Made by a program: the position numbers and the translations under genes. Positions 9,070 to 18,178 of a DNA stretch of 64,000 nt are shown here, in pieces. Position 1 is the first letter of the stretch; every line of letters starts with the position of its first letter. Origin of the DNA: Leptotrichia sp. HSP-536 (lineage in GTDB: Bacteria > Fusobacteriota > Fusobacteriia > Fusobacteriales > Leptotrichiaceae); NCBI RefSeq assembly GCF_041199985.1, contig NZ_CP165647.1:248001-312000 (forward strand), given 5' to 3'. The notes below the pieces were generated by a model. That model was given only the letters and a program-made list of their open reading frames with translations, was not told where the DNA came from and made no database searches.

Positions 9070-9425
9070 ATGAGTGAAATAAATAACAATTATGAAAAGC
9101 AAGTTCAAGAGATAATTGATATTATGGAGGATAAGAAGGCACAGGATATAAAGGTGTATGATATGAGAGGAAAATCACCATTTTTTGATTATTCAATATT
9201 GTGTACGGGAAGTTCTTCGAGAAATATTGAAGCAATAGCAACAGATATAAAAAAAGTTTGGATAATGTAAGAAATGTGGAAGGGCTTGATGAAGCGAATT
9301 GGGTACTTATTGATGCGGGAGATATGGTTATTAGTGTGTTTAGTAAGGATGCTAGGGATTACTACAGGCTAGATGATTTTTATAATGGTGTAAATGAAGG
9401 AGAAAATAAAGAAGAAACTGAATAA
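9070..9425 (+). CDS. rsfS: Ribosomal silencing factor RsfS, split at a run of seven A
   Basis: RsfS binds uL14 and keeps 50S subunits from joining 30S when nutrients are short. The first 66 residues carry the family core (KAQDIKVYDMRGKS, DYSILCTGSSSRN) and then hit a stop at 9268-9270. The downstream frame carries the rest: DEANWVLIDAGDMVISVFS and ARDYYRLDDFY, ending at 9425. One extra A in the run of seven A at 9249-9255 restores a protein of about 118 residues, the normal length. The site reads A-AAA-AAA-G in the zero frame, so a -1 ribosomal slip or transcriptional slippage could also join the frames. AAAGGAAATTTAGAGG precedes the ATG. Confidence 0.85.
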
Positions 9426-9486
9426 AATTTAATTTTAAAGTTAAAATGCAAATTATAGATTGTAATAGAATTTGAAGAGGAAAATT

Positions 9487-11457
9487 ATGAGAGAATTAGA
9501 TAAAGAAGAGAAAAATGTTCGGCTTATTGCCTTTATTGTTTTTGTAGGAGTTGTTTTTTTTATTTTAATTGCACGGCTATTTGTATTACAGATATTAAAT
9601 GCTTCAGAATATGCTGAACAGGCATTGCAAAATAGAATCAGAACAAATGTGATAAAAGCCACACGCGGAGAAATTTATGATAGAGAAGGAAAGTTGCTTG
9701 CCAAAAACACAACTGGTTATCAGTTGATGCATTCACATACACAATCTTTGGAAGTTAAAGATGTAGCTTTATTAAAAGAAATAAAAAATATGACGGTAGA
9801 ACAAATTGATGCCAGACTTTCAAAAGAGCGTAAAATGACGGCTCAGCGTATAAAAGAAACAATATTCGATATAAGACAAATAAGTCAGCTTACAAATTAT
9901 CCAATTGATTATTTGATAGATAGATTTTTTAAACAGCAAAGAATAGGGACAGATAAAAAAATTCTTGTTATTGAAGATTTGGATAGAGAAACAGCAGCAA
10001 GGGCAATTGAAAAAATTGATAATGAAAGAATTGATATTGTAGAGTATAATAAAAGATATTATCCTGAAGATCCAATTGCTTCTCACGTTATTGGATACGT
10101 AAAGCCAATCAGTGAAAAAGAATTTAAGGAATTGGAAAAAGAAGGATACAGAAATAGTGATTTAATTGGTAAAAAAGGTGTTGAACGTTCTTATGACAAG
10201 GAGATGAAGGGTCAGGATGGGAAAGAAAATGTAGAAGTTGATGCCAAAGGAAATGTTATAAGACAAATGGAAACAACAGAAAGTGTTGCTGGAAAAAATG
10301 TTTATCTATCTGTTGATTTAGAATTGCAAAAAGATATGACCGATGCTTTTTCAGGTAAAAGTGGAGCATTTATCGCAATGGAAGCAAAAACAGGTAAGAT
10401 TATTACATTTGTCAGTAACCCTGAAATTAGTTTAAATTTATTAAGCTCAAGAATACCTGATAATCAATGGATGGAATTAGTAAACTCAAAATCAAAACCA
10501 CTTGTAAATAAAGGAGTAGCTGGGCTTTATCCGCCAGGTTCAACTTTTAAGGCGATAACTGGAACAGGGATTTTGGAATCGGGCATTTCACCTTATGCAA
10601 CCGTAAATTCCACAGGGCAGTATAAATTTGGACATATGATATTCAGGGATTCACATAAAGCAGGGCATGGAGTTACCAACTTTGCAAAATCTATCGAGCA
10701 GTCAGTAAATACTTACTATTATGTATTTTCTCAAAAAGTTGGGGTGCAGAATATAGTAAAATATGCGAAAGAATTTGGAATTGGTTCAAAAACTGGAATT
10801 GATGTTCCAGGAGAATTATCAGGAACATTGCCAAGTCCTGAATGGAAGAAAAAAAGGTTTAAGAAAAAACAGGATCAGAAATGGCTGCCTGGAGATTTGA
10901 TAAATATGTCAATTGGACAAGGTTATGTATTGGTAACACCAATTCAGATAGCTTCAGCTTACCAGGCTATTGCAAATAATGGTGTGCAGCTTAGACCGAC
11001 AGTTGTGGACAGATTTGTATCCTATACAGGAAAAGTGGAAAACAACGGACCTAAAGTAGTAAGAAAATTAAAAATAAGTGCTAAAAATTTAAAATTAGTA
11101 CAGAATGCCTTGAGATTGCCTGTAAGTGGCGCAGGAACAGCAAAAATTCTTAGAATAGCAAATTATCCAGTTTCAGCAAAGACAGGAACTGCACAAAATT
11201 CAGGATTTGGTGATAACCATTCGTGGATTGCAGGATACTTTCCATCAGATAATCCTCAAATTGTTTTTGTATCAATTGTAGAAGGTGGAGGATACGGAGG
11301 AGTGGCTTCTGGAAATATGGCTTTGAGATTTATAAATAAATATAGGAATAAATATGTTCTGAAAAAAAATAATAAACAGGATGAAAATAAAGGTAAGGAA
11401 TCTGAAAAAAATAAAAATTTACAGAACAGCAATAGTAAAAAGAAAAAAAATGGATAA
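9487..11457 (+). CDS. mrdA: Penicillin-binding protein 2 (transpeptidase)
   Basis: This class B penicillin-binding protein cross-links peptidoglycan during side-wall elongation. It has one N-terminal membrane anchor (residues about 12-35), a dimerisation domain and a transpeptidase domain. The active-site motifs are STFK at 352-355, SVN at 406-408 and KTG at 565-567. The last 35 residues are Lys/Asn-rich and low in complexity. I start it at the ATG at 9487, which has GAGGAAA in front; a TTG at 9472 is in frame but overlaps the binding site. RNase J follows after 40 bases, suggesting cotranscription. Confidence 0.95.
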   Translation: MRELDKEEKNVRLIAFIVFVGVVFFILIARLFVLQILNASEYAEQALQNRIRTNVIKATRGEIYDREGKLLAKNTTGYQLMHSHTQSLEVKDVALLKEIKNMTVEQIDARLSKERKMTAQRIKETIFDIRQISQLTNYPIDYLIDRFFKQQRIGTDKKILVIEDLDRETAARAIEKIDNERIDIVEYNKRYYPEDPIASHVIGYVKPISEKEFKELEKEGYRNSDLIGKKGVERSYDKEMKGQDGKENVEVDAKGNVIRQMETTESVAGKNVYLSVDLELQKDMTDAFSGKSGAFIAMEAKTGKIITFVSNPEISLNLLSSRIPDNQWMELVNSKSKPLVNKGVAGLYPPGSTFKAITGTGILESGISPYATVNSTGQYKFGHMIFRDSHKAGHGVTNFAKSIEQSVNTYYYVFSQKVGVQNIVKYAKEFGIGSKTGIDVPGELSGTLPSPEWKKKRFKKKQDQKWLPGDLINMSIGQGYVLVTPIQIASAYQAIANNGVQLRPTVVDRFVSYTGKVENNGPKVVRKLKISAKNLKLVQNALRLPVSGAGTAKILRIANYPVSAKTGTAQNSGFGDNHSWIAGYFPSDNPQIVFVSIVEGGGYGGVASGNMALRFINKYRNKYVLKKNNKQDENKGKESEKNKNLQNSNSKKKKNG

Positions 11458-11497
11458 AAAATAAACAATTAATAAAAAAGAAGGAGGTGTCTACTAA

Positions 11498-13369
11498 ATG
11501 TCAGAAAAAGAGAAAAATGATATTGGTAATCAGGTTTTAAAAAGAAATTTTTCAAAAAAGGAAGATGTTAATAAAATAAAGTCTTCTATGAAGAGATTCA
11601 GAAGAAAAAATACCAATAGAAGACATTTAGATGAAAAAAATGAGATACGTTATATTCCAAGAGTAAATGACAGGAACAGACACGTAGACAGAGAAGTGGA
11701 TGGAAAATCAGAAAAAATGTATGTAATTCCACTTGGAGGACTTGAAGAAGTTGGAAAAAATATGACAGCTTTTCAATATAAAGATGAAATTATTGTTGTA
11801 GATGCTGGATTAACTTTTCCAGAAGACGAACATTTAGGAATAGATGTTATTATTCCAGACTTTTCATATCTGGAATCAAATAAGCACAAAATAAAAGGAT
11901 TACTTTTAACACATGGACACGAAGACCATATTGGAGCGATACCTTATTTTTATCAAAAATTAGGTTCGGAAAATATTCCAATGTATGGTGGAAGATTGAC
12001 GCTTGCATTAGCAAGAGCAAAATTTGAAAAAAAAGATGCAAAATTGCCAAAAGAAAAAGTTATTAGCGGAAGAACTATCTTAAAAGTATCAAAATACTTT
12101 ACAGTAGAATTTATAAGCGTAACTCACAGTATTGCTGACTGTTATGCAATCTGCATAAAAACTCCAGCAGCAACAATTTTACATTCTGGAGATTTTAAAG
12201 TGGATTTGACACCAGTTGATGGAGAAGGATTTGATTTTGGAAGATTGGCTCAGCTAGGAGAAGAAGGTGTGGATTTATTGCTTTCAGACAGTACAAATGC
12301 ACAAATTCCAGGATTTACGCCATCAGAACGAACAGTTGGAGAAAGTTTGAAAGACGAATTTGCAAAAGCCGAAGGAAGAATTATTTTAGCTGCATTTGCT
12401 TCACACGTGCATAGATTACAGCAAATCGTAAATATTGCAACAAAACACGGAAGAAAAATTGCAATTGACGGAAGAAGCATGGTAAAAATCTTTGAAATCT
12501 GTTCAAATCTTGGATATTTGAAAATACCAAAGGATATAATGATTGATATTGATAAAGTTGAGACATATCCAGCTGATAAAGTACTTATTTTGTGTACTGG
12601 AACACAAGGTGAACCGCTTGCGGCACTTTCAAGAATTGCAAATGGAACGCATAAATATATTTCGTTAAGGGAAGGGGACACAGTTGTAATTTCAGCAACA
12701 CCGATTCCAGGAAATGAGAAGGCTGCGACTAAAAATATTAACCAGTTAATGAAACGTGATGCAAATGTAGTTTTTGAAAAAGGAATAGGAATCCATGTAT
12801 CAGGACATGGTTGTCAAGAAGAACAGAAATTAATGATAAATCTTGTAAAACCAAAATTTTTCCTGCCAGTACATGGAGAATATGCGATGATTAAAAAACA
12901 TAAGGAATTGGCAATAGCGGTAGGAGTTCCTGAAAAAAATATTCTTTTGTCAGAAAATGGGGCAAAATTAGAATTGACTAAAAGTAATTTTAGAAGTGTT
13001 GGAAAAGTTCCTAGTGGAGCCGTATTTATTGATGGATTTGGAATCGGAGACATTGGAAATGCTGTATTAAAAGATAGACAAAATCTGGCAGATGATGGAA
13101 TTGTTATTATTTCAATTTCACAATATAGAAATGGAAAATTCAATAAGCAAGTAGAACTTGTAACACGTGGATTTGTGTACAATAAAGATGCAGAAAGCTT
13201 GCTTTCTGAAACAAAGGAAATTGTTAAAGCAGAACTTAACAGCATGGAAAATGAAGGAATAAAAGAAATTGGTAAGATTAAGCAAAAAGTAAGAGCAAAA
13301 GTAGGAGAGTTCTTAAATAAGGAAACAGACAGGGAGCCAATAATTTTGCCAATTATAATGGAGGTTTAG
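11498..13369 (+). CDS. rnj: Ribonuclease J
   Basis: RNase J is a metallo-beta-lactamase/beta-CASP nuclease with 5'-3' exo- and endonuclease activity that matures and turns over RNA. The zinc-binding motif HGHEDH is at residues 139-144. The beta-CASP region (SDSTNAQIPG, AAFASHVHR) and the C-terminal HGEYAMIKKH segment are all visible. At 623 residues it is longer than usual because of a basic N-terminal extension of about 70 residues before MYVIPLGGLEEVG. The ribosome binding site AAGGAGG is consensus. The yhbY start lies one base after the stop. Confidence 0.96.
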   Translation: MSEKEKNDIGNQVLKRNFSKKEDVNKIKSSMKRFRRKNTNRRHLDEKNEIRYIPRVNDRNRHVDREVDGKSEKMYVIPLGGLEEVGKNMTAFQYKDEIIVVDAGLTFPEDEHLGIDVIIPDFSYLESNKHKIKGLLLTHGHEDHIGAIPYFYQKLGSENIPMYGGRLTLALARAKFEKKDAKLPKEKVISGRTILKVSKYFTVEFISVTHSIADCYAICIKTPAATILHSGDFKVDLTPVDGEGFDFGRLAQLGEEGVDLLLSDSTNAQIPGFTPSERTVGESLKDEFAKAEGRIILAAFASHVHRLQQIVNIATKHGRKIAIDGRSMVKIFEICSNLGYLKIPKDIMIDIDKVETYPADKVLILCTGTQGEPLAALSRIANGTHKYISLREGDTVVISATPIPGNEKAATKNINQLMKRDANVVFEKGIGIHVSGHGCQEEQKLMINLVKPKFFLPVHGEYAMIKKHKELAIAVGVPEKNILLSENGAKLELTKSNFRSVGKVPSGAVFIDGFGIGDIGNAVLKDRQNLADDGIVIISISQYRNGKFNKQVELVTRGFVYNKDAESLLSETKEIVKAELNSMENEGIKEIGKIKQKVRAKVGEFLNKETDREPIILPIIMEV

Positions 13370-13370
13370 G

Positions 13371-13709
13371 ATGATACAGCTTTCAAGTAAAGAGAGAGCT
13401 TTTTTAAGAAAATTAGCACATAACTTAGATCCAATTGTAAGAATTGGGAAGGATGGAATTGATGAAAATGTATTAAAATCCATTGCAGAAGTTGTTAAAA
13501 AAAGAGAATTAATAAAAGTAAAAATTTTACAAAATTCGTCAGTTGAATTTGATAGAGAAATGGCAGACGAAATTGCTCGAGATACAAAATCAGTTTTTGT
13601 AGATAAAATTGGAAATATACTAATATTTTTTAAGCCAAAAACTACAAAAGATGCAAAAATTACGCCTGAATTTAATGAATTTAGAAAAAGCAGAAAAAAT
13701 AAAAAATAG
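13371..13709 (+). CDS. yhbY: YhbY-family CRM-domain RNA-binding protein
   Basis: This is a small ribosome-associated RNA-binding protein of the CRM (YhbY) family, thought to act in 50S assembly. The N-terminus LSSKERAFLRKLAHNLDP and the GKDG loop near residue 24 are characteristic. It ends in a Lys/Arg-rich tail. The start follows the rnj stop by one base with GAGG inside the rnj end, so translation is probably coupled. A PAP2-like gene follows after 26 bases. Confidence 0.9.
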   Translation: MIQLSSKERAFLRKLAHNLDPIVRIGKDGIDENVLKSIAEVVKKRELIKVKILQNSSVEFDREMADEIARDTKSVFVDKIGNILIFFKPKTTKDAKITPEFNEFRKSRKNKK

Positions 13710-13735
13710 AAAATTAAAGAGAGAGGAAAAAATAA

Positions 13736-14197
13736 ATGAGTGGAGGAATATTGTTTGGAAATAGGCTTCTTGATGTAGCAGCAATTTCGTGTTTTTCAGC
13801 ACAGTTTTACAAAGTTTTTTTTCCTGTGTTCAAGGGCCAAAAACCTCAATGGGCAAGGCTTGTCCAAACTGGCGGAATGCCAAGTTCCCACGCTTCAACA
13901 GTTGTTTCCCTTGTAACAGGTGTATTTTTGCTAAAAGGATTTAGTTCAATTGAATTTGCAATTTCCATGGTCTTTGCCGGAATTGTGCTGTACGATGCAA
14001 CAGGAGTCAGACAGCAGGCTGGGAAACATGCAAGAGCTTTAAATACTTTAATAGATGCCATAGAACATCACGAAGGAATAGAGATAATTAATGAAAAATT
14101 TAAAGAATTGCTTGGGCATACACCAGTAGAAGTATTTTGGGGAAGTGTTCTGGGGATTGCTATAGGATTTTTATTTAAAGGATATATATTAGGATAA
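13736..14197 (+). CDS. Divergent PAP2-family membrane protein (YuiD-like)
   Basis: The 153 residues match the acid phosphatase/vanadium haloperoxidase-related family typified by B. subtilis YuiD. The motif GGMPSSHAST near residue 43 is the phosphatase signature. The segment YDATGVRQQAGKHA is also diagnostic, and three to four hydrophobic segments place it in the membrane. A lipid phosphate substrate is likely but not shown. GAGAGGAAA precedes the ATG. A strong terminator follows immediately, so this gene ends the mrdA-rnj-yhbY unit. Confidence 0.85.
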   Translation: MSGGILFGNRLLDVAAISCFSAQFYKVFFPVFKGQKPQWARLVQTGGMPSSHASTVVSLVTGVFLLKGFSSIEFAISMVFAGIVLYDATGVRQQAGKHARALNTLIDAIEHHEGIEIINEKFKELLGHTPVEVFWGSVLGIAIGFLFKGYILG

Positions 14198-14203
14198 AAA
14201 TTT

Positions 14204-14236
14204 AAATCACAGTTAGAATTTAGCTGTGATTTTTTA
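14204..14236 (+). terminator. Intrinsic terminator
   Basis: AAATCACAG and CTGTGATTT form a perfect nine-base-pair stem with an eleven-base loop, followed by TTTTT. It lies seven bases past the PAP2-like gene. Confidence 0.85.
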
Positions 14237-14295
14237 CTTCATAAATTTAGTTTTAAAGTAGTTTTTTTCATTATTAATTTTTATATTCCAGTAAT

Positions 14296-14324
14296 TTGAA
14301 AAAAGTCTTAAAATATGATAGAAT
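14296..14324 (+). promoter_or_regulatory. Promoter upstream of tlyA
   Basis: TTGAAA, a 17-base spacer, then TAGAAT. It lies about 260 bases before tlyA, so a transcript from here would have a long leader. That leader holds no reading frame I can support. It does contain the CCGTTT/AAACGG inverted repeat at 14392. Confidence 0.5.
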
Positions 14325-14391
14325 AAACAAGTTTATAGGATATTTTTGTATTAACTGGGCATATGAAAAATTTAGTTGGATTAAGCAAAAT

Positions 14392-14404
14392 CCGTTTAAA
14401 ACGG
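14392..14404. promoter_or_regulatory. Short perfect inverted repeat in the tlyA leader
   Basis: CCGTTT, one base, AAACGG. The flanks GCA and TGC extend the symmetry imperfectly. It is too tight for an RNA hairpin and looks more like a protein-binding operator. No regulator is identified. Confidence 0.3.
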
Positions 14405-14586
14405 TGCTAATTTTTGACTATGCTATATGATATTAGTAATCAAAAATAAATAGAAAAATAAGAGATATGTTTTATTATATACTCAAACTTTTAAAATAGA
14501 GCTAAAAAATGGATATATGTAAGATTTCGTAAGTTCTAAATTTAGCTTTATATTGTTAAGTTTGAAAAAGCTGGAAAGAGAAGATA

Positions 14587-15324
14587 ATGAAGAAAAGATT
14601 AGATTTAATCCTTGTCGAGCGAGAATTTTTTGAAACAAGGGAAAAAGCCAAGCGGGAAATAATGGCAGGAAATGTTATCGTAAATGAACAAGTCGTTATA
14701 AAAGCCGGTACAATGTTTAAAGATAACGATGAATTAAATATTCGTGTAAAGGATAAATTGAAGTATGTCAGTCGTGGCGGATTAAAATTAGAAAAGGCCA
14801 TAAAGGCTTGGGACTTGGATTTTTCAGATAAACTGGTTTTGGATATTGGAGCATCTACAGGTGGGTTTACAGACTGTGCCTTGCAAAATGAGGCAAGGCG
14901 TGTGTATAGTGTTGACGTTGGTAAAAATCAGCTTGACTGGAAATTGAGAAATGATGAGAAAGTCATTTCACTGGAAGAAATGCACATAAAAGATTTGAAA
15001 GAAGAGAATATTGAAAACAAAAAAGTTGATTTTATTGTAATAGATGTTTCTTTTATTTCTTTAACAAAAGTTATTCCATATTTAAAAAAATTTCTTGCAC
15101 AATCTGGAAAAATTGTAATGCTAGTTAAACCTCAATTTGAAGTTGGAAGGGAAAAAATTGGAAGAAATGGTGTTGTTGAAAATGAAGAATATCATAATGA
15201 AGCAATAAAAAAAATTATTTCTTTTTCAAAAGAAGAAGGCTATGAGTTAATTGGCGTGGAAGATTCTCCAATAAAAGGAGCAAAGGGGAATAAAGAATTT
15301 TTAATGTTAATAAAATCAAATTAA
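14587..15324 (+). CDS. tlyA: TlyA-family rRNA (cytidine-2'-O)-methyltransferase
   Basis: TlyA-type enzymes 2'-O-methylate cytidines in rRNA; older annotations call them hemolysin A. An N-terminal S4 RNA-binding domain (KRLDLILVEREF through about residue 65) is followed by an FtsJ-like Rossmann methyltransferase with the SAM motif DIGASTGGFTD near residue 84. The late motif LVKPQFEVGREK is near residue 180. The 245 residues are the normal length. GAAAGAGA precedes the ATG. ctpA and rsmI follow closely on the same strand. Confidence 0.93.
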   Translation: MKKRLDLILVEREFFETREKAKREIMAGNVIVNEQVVIKAGTMFKDNDELNIRVKDKLKYVSRGGLKLEKAIKAWDLDFSDKLVLDIGASTGGFTDCALQNEARRVYSVDVGKNQLDWKLRNDEKVISLEEMHIKDLKEENIENKKVDFIVIDVSFISLTKVIPYLKKFLAQSGKIVMLVKPQFEVGREKIGRNGVVENEEYHNEAIKKIISFSKEEGYELIGVEDSPIKGAKGNKEFLMLIKSN

Positions 15325-15378
15325 GTAGATAGTACAAAATACTTAAAGGTTTTACATAAGTATAATTTAGGAGGAAAA

Positions 15379-16677
15379 ATGAAAAAAAACAAAATTTTAC
15401 AGGCGGTATTAGGACTGGTATTAGTGAGTATGCCTTTATTTGCGGCAACTACTATAATAAAAACATCAAGAAATGACAAAAATACAAGTGCTGGATATAC
15501 CAAAGATTCAACAGAGCTAAACAGAATTGTAGATGTAATTAATATTATTGAAAATAATTTTGTTGGAAAAGAAGCAACACCAAGTAAAAAAGAACTTTAT
15601 GAAGGAGCTGTTGCAGGAGTAGTAAGCAAATTGAAGGATCCTTATTCAGAATATTTGTCCAAGGCTGATTTAGCAGACTTTTCTCAAGATATGGAAGGAG
15701 AATATGTTGGAGTTGGAATGAGTATTAATAAGAAAAAAGGGGAAGCTCTTGAAGTTGTTTCACCATTTATTGGAAGTCCAGCTGAAAAAGTAGGAATTAA
15801 AATAAAAGATAAAGTTACGAAAGTTGATGGAAAAGATATTTTACCACTTACTGCAAATGAAACTGTAAAACTTCTAAAAGGTAAGGAAGGCACAAAAGTT
15901 GATGTGGAAGTAGTTAGAGAAGGTAAAAAGGATCCAATGAAATTTACATTGACAAGAGCTACAATTAAACTGGAAATGGTTGAAAGTAAAATGCTTGAAA
16001 ACAACATTGGCTATGTAAGTTTGTTAAAATTTGGAAATCACGTTGGAACTGAAGTGGAAAAAGCAATTAAGAATTTGCAAGGAAAAGGAATGAAAGGGCT
16101 AATTTTGGATTTACGTTCTAATCCAGGAGGTTCGTTACAAGAAGCACAAGATATTTCTTCATTATTTGTAAAAGAAGATTTAATTGTTTATTTGAAATAT
16201 AAAAATGGACAACAGAAAAATTACAACAGAACTTCAAAAAATCTTGGTAATTTTCCATTAATCGTATTGACAAATAAAGCAAGTGCAAGTGCTTCAGAAA
16301 TTGTAACAGGTGCGATTAAGGATTACAAACGTGGGACAATTATTGGAGAAAAAACTTTTGGAAAAGGAATTGTACAGCAAGTTATACCTTTAAAAACAGA
16401 AGATGCAATAAAACTTACCATTGCTCAATATTTTACTCCAAAAGGAAATTATATTCATGAAAAAGGAATTGAGCCAGATATAGAAGTGAAAATGGAAGAA
16501 CTTCTTACATTAAAAGGATATGCAAACGATAGTGAGCAAGCTAGAAAAAATAGAGAAAAGGAAATAGAAGACATTATCATAAAGGATAAAGGTAAGGAAG
16601 AAGCTGCTAAAATTATTTCAGCAGGAGATGTTCAGCTTAAAAGAGCAATTCAGGAAATGAATAAAAAAATAAAATAA
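15379..16677 (+). CDS. ctpA: C-terminal processing peptidase, S41 family
   Basis: This is an exported serine protease with a Ser-Lys dyad. The N-terminus has a signal peptide or anchor (residues about 1-24), then a PDZ domain (VGVGMSINK onward, residues about 105-185), then the S41 core. Ser304 in the SASASEI motif and Lys329 in FGKGI are 25 residues apart, the spacing seen in CtpA/CtpB. The 432 residues are typical. It likely processes or degrades envelope proteins. GGAGG precedes the ATG, and rsmI follows after 27 bases. Confidence 0.94.
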   Translation: MKKNKILQAVLGLVLVSMPLFAATTIIKTSRNDKNTSAGYTKDSTELNRIVDVINIIENNFVGKEATPSKKELYEGAVAGVVSKLKDPYSEYLSKADLADFSQDMEGEYVGVGMSINKKKGEALEVVSPFIGSPAEKVGIKIKDKVTKVDGKDILPLTANETVKLLKGKEGTKVDVEVVREGKKDPMKFTLTRATIKLEMVESKMLENNIGYVSLLKFGNHVGTEVEKAIKNLQGKGMKGLILDLRSNPGGSLQEAQDISSLFVKEDLIVYLKYKNGQQKNYNRTSKNLGNFPLIVLTNKASASASEIVTGAIKDYKRGTIIGEKTFGKGIVQQVIPLKTEDAIKLTIAQYFTPKGNYIHEKGIEPDIEVKMEELLTLKGYANDSEQARKNREKEIEDIIIKDKGKEEAAKIISAGDVQLKRAIQEMNKKIK

Positions 16678-16704
16678 TAGAAATTAAAAATTAGGAGAAA
16701 ATAT

Positions 16705-17403
16705 ATGTTTTATGTTGTTGGTACACCAATTGGAAATTTAGAGGATATAACTTTTAGAGCGATAAAAGTTTTGAAGGAAGTTGATTATATTTTTGCAGAA
16801 GATACAAGAGTCACTAAAAAACTTCTTTCACATTACGAAATTGAAAAAACGGTGTACCAATATCATGAACATAACAAACTTCATCAAATTACAAACATCA
16901 TTAATCTTCTAAATGATGAAAAAAAAATCGCACTTGTAACAGATGCTGGAACACCATGCATTTCAGATCCTGGATTTGAGCTAGTAAATGAAATTTTAAA
17001 AGCTGGAATAAAAGTCGTTGGAATACCAGGAGCCTCGTCAATTGTTACAGGAGCAAGCATTTCAGGGCTGGATATGCGAAGAATGGCATACGAAGGATTT
17101 TTACCAAAGAAAAAAGGTAGACAGACACTTTTCAACAAATTAAAGGAAGAAGAGAGAACAATTGTAATTTTAGAATCTCCTAACAGAATTTTAAAAACTC
17201 TAAAAGATATAAAGGAATATCTGGGAGAACGTTACGTTGTAATCACAAGGGAACTTACCAAAATTTACGAAGAAATAATTCGTGGAAATATTTCTGAAAT
17301 TATAGAAAAGCTGGAAGAAAAGCCAATTAAGGGAGAGATTGTTTTATTTATAAGGGCAATAAATGATGATGGTGTTTATTTAAAAACAATAAAAACGGAG
17401 TGA
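16705..17403 (+). CDS. rsmI: 16S rRNA (cytidine-1402-2'-O)-methyltransferase RsmI
   Basis: RsmI methylates the ribose of C1402 in 16S rRNA. The N-terminal VGTPIGNLEDITFRA, then AEDTRVTKKLL and VTDAGTPCISDPG, are the family's tetrapyrrole-methylase-fold motifs. The 232 residues are slightly shorter than some members, which carry a C-terminal extension. It ends the tlyA-ctpA-rsmI unit. A perfect AGAGGTAT/ATACCTCT hairpin at 17469-17491, the end of the intergenic repeat, may serve as its terminator. Confidence 0.95.
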   Translation: MFYVVGTPIGNLEDITFRAIKVLKEVDYIFAEDTRVTKKLLSHYEIEKTVYQYHEHNKLHQITNIINLLNDEKKIALVTDAGTPCISDPGFELVNEILKAGIKVVGIPGASSIVTGASISGLDMRRMAYEGFLPKKKGRQTLFNKLKEEERTIVILESPNRILKTLKDIKEYLGERYVVITRELTKIYEEIIRGNISEIIEKLEEKPIKGEIVLFIRAINDDGVYLKTIKTE

Positions 17404-17467
17404 TTTTAATTTAAGATATACTGATTAATAATTTTTATTTCTTATTTTTTATATTAGTTTTTTTATG

Positions 17468-17825
17468 CAGAGGTATCAGACGCCATACCTCTTATTTCGT
17501 AATAACGCTTATTTTAACATTTTAACTGGTTATCACTTAATAGTTGAGGCGAAAGTCCTATGAACTATTCCCGCTTTACGCAAAACTTTCTTATAAAAGA
17601 AAAATAGAACTCGCTTTTGAATATAGGTTATTTTAAAATAAATAAATATATGTTATTTTTAGAGAATTCCAAAAGCTCATCTTCACAATAAAAAGTTAAA
17701 ATAAATCAAATAGCTGGTATTTGATACAAAAGTTATGGTGAAAGAAACATATTCGTGTTTAGTTATTTTTTTTCTAACGAAATTTTGCTTATTAAATTTG
17801 TAAAATTTTTTAAGAAATTATAATT
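17468..17825. repeat. Dispersed intergenic repeat, copy B (inverted relative to copy A)
   Basis: The sequence is the reverse complement of 6540-6905 with substitutions and small indels. Conserved blocks include ATCAGACGCCATA, CTTTACGCAAAACTTTCTTATA, CTGGTATTTGATA and ATTCGTGTTTAG. Its outer end folds as AGAGGTAT/ATACCTCT. No coding potential is seen. It fills most of the 775-base gap between rsmI and rbgA together with the end module at 17876. Confidence 0.8.
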
Positions 17826-17875
17826 TTTAACTAGGGCATGTCTGAAAACTTTCAAAATGATGAATTTTTAACAAA

Positions 17876-17997
17876 TTCTTAGATGAGCCAGGGATAGTGC
17901 GTAGCACTTTCGCTATTATCTTGAGTATACCATTATTTAAGTATGTTAAAATAACTAATATTGCGAAATAAAGAGAAATGGCGATTGATTTCCCTTG
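17876..17997. repeat. Repeat end module, inverted against copy B
   Basis: This 120-base module matches the right end of copy A (6785-6905) in the same orientation and the left end of copy B in inverted orientation. The shared path is GTAGCAC-TTTCGC, then ATGTTAAAATAACTA, GCGAAA, and ATGGCG-TTGAT-CCCTT. Copy B plus this module therefore form one unit of about 530 bases with long imperfect terminal inverted repeats. The sequence between them holds GGGCATGTCTGAAAACT, which resembles an insertion-sequence end. Confidence 0.65.
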
Positions 17998-18178
17998 CTT
18001 TAATAAAAAAGAAAAAACCTAAAAAATATAAGAAAAATTTGGTTTATAGATTTTAAATATGAATAAATTGTGAGTTTTTATCTTTAATTTTAAAATTAAT
18101 CTTAATTTTAGGATTAAAAATAAAAATTTAGATAGGTTTTTTTATAAAAAATAGAGAGAAAATGGAGAGAATGAAAGA

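Noticed and set aside
12250..12681. Minus-strand frame of 143 residues opposite RNase J
   Set aside because: It lies wholly inside the conserved rnj coding sequence and is explained by its codon pattern.
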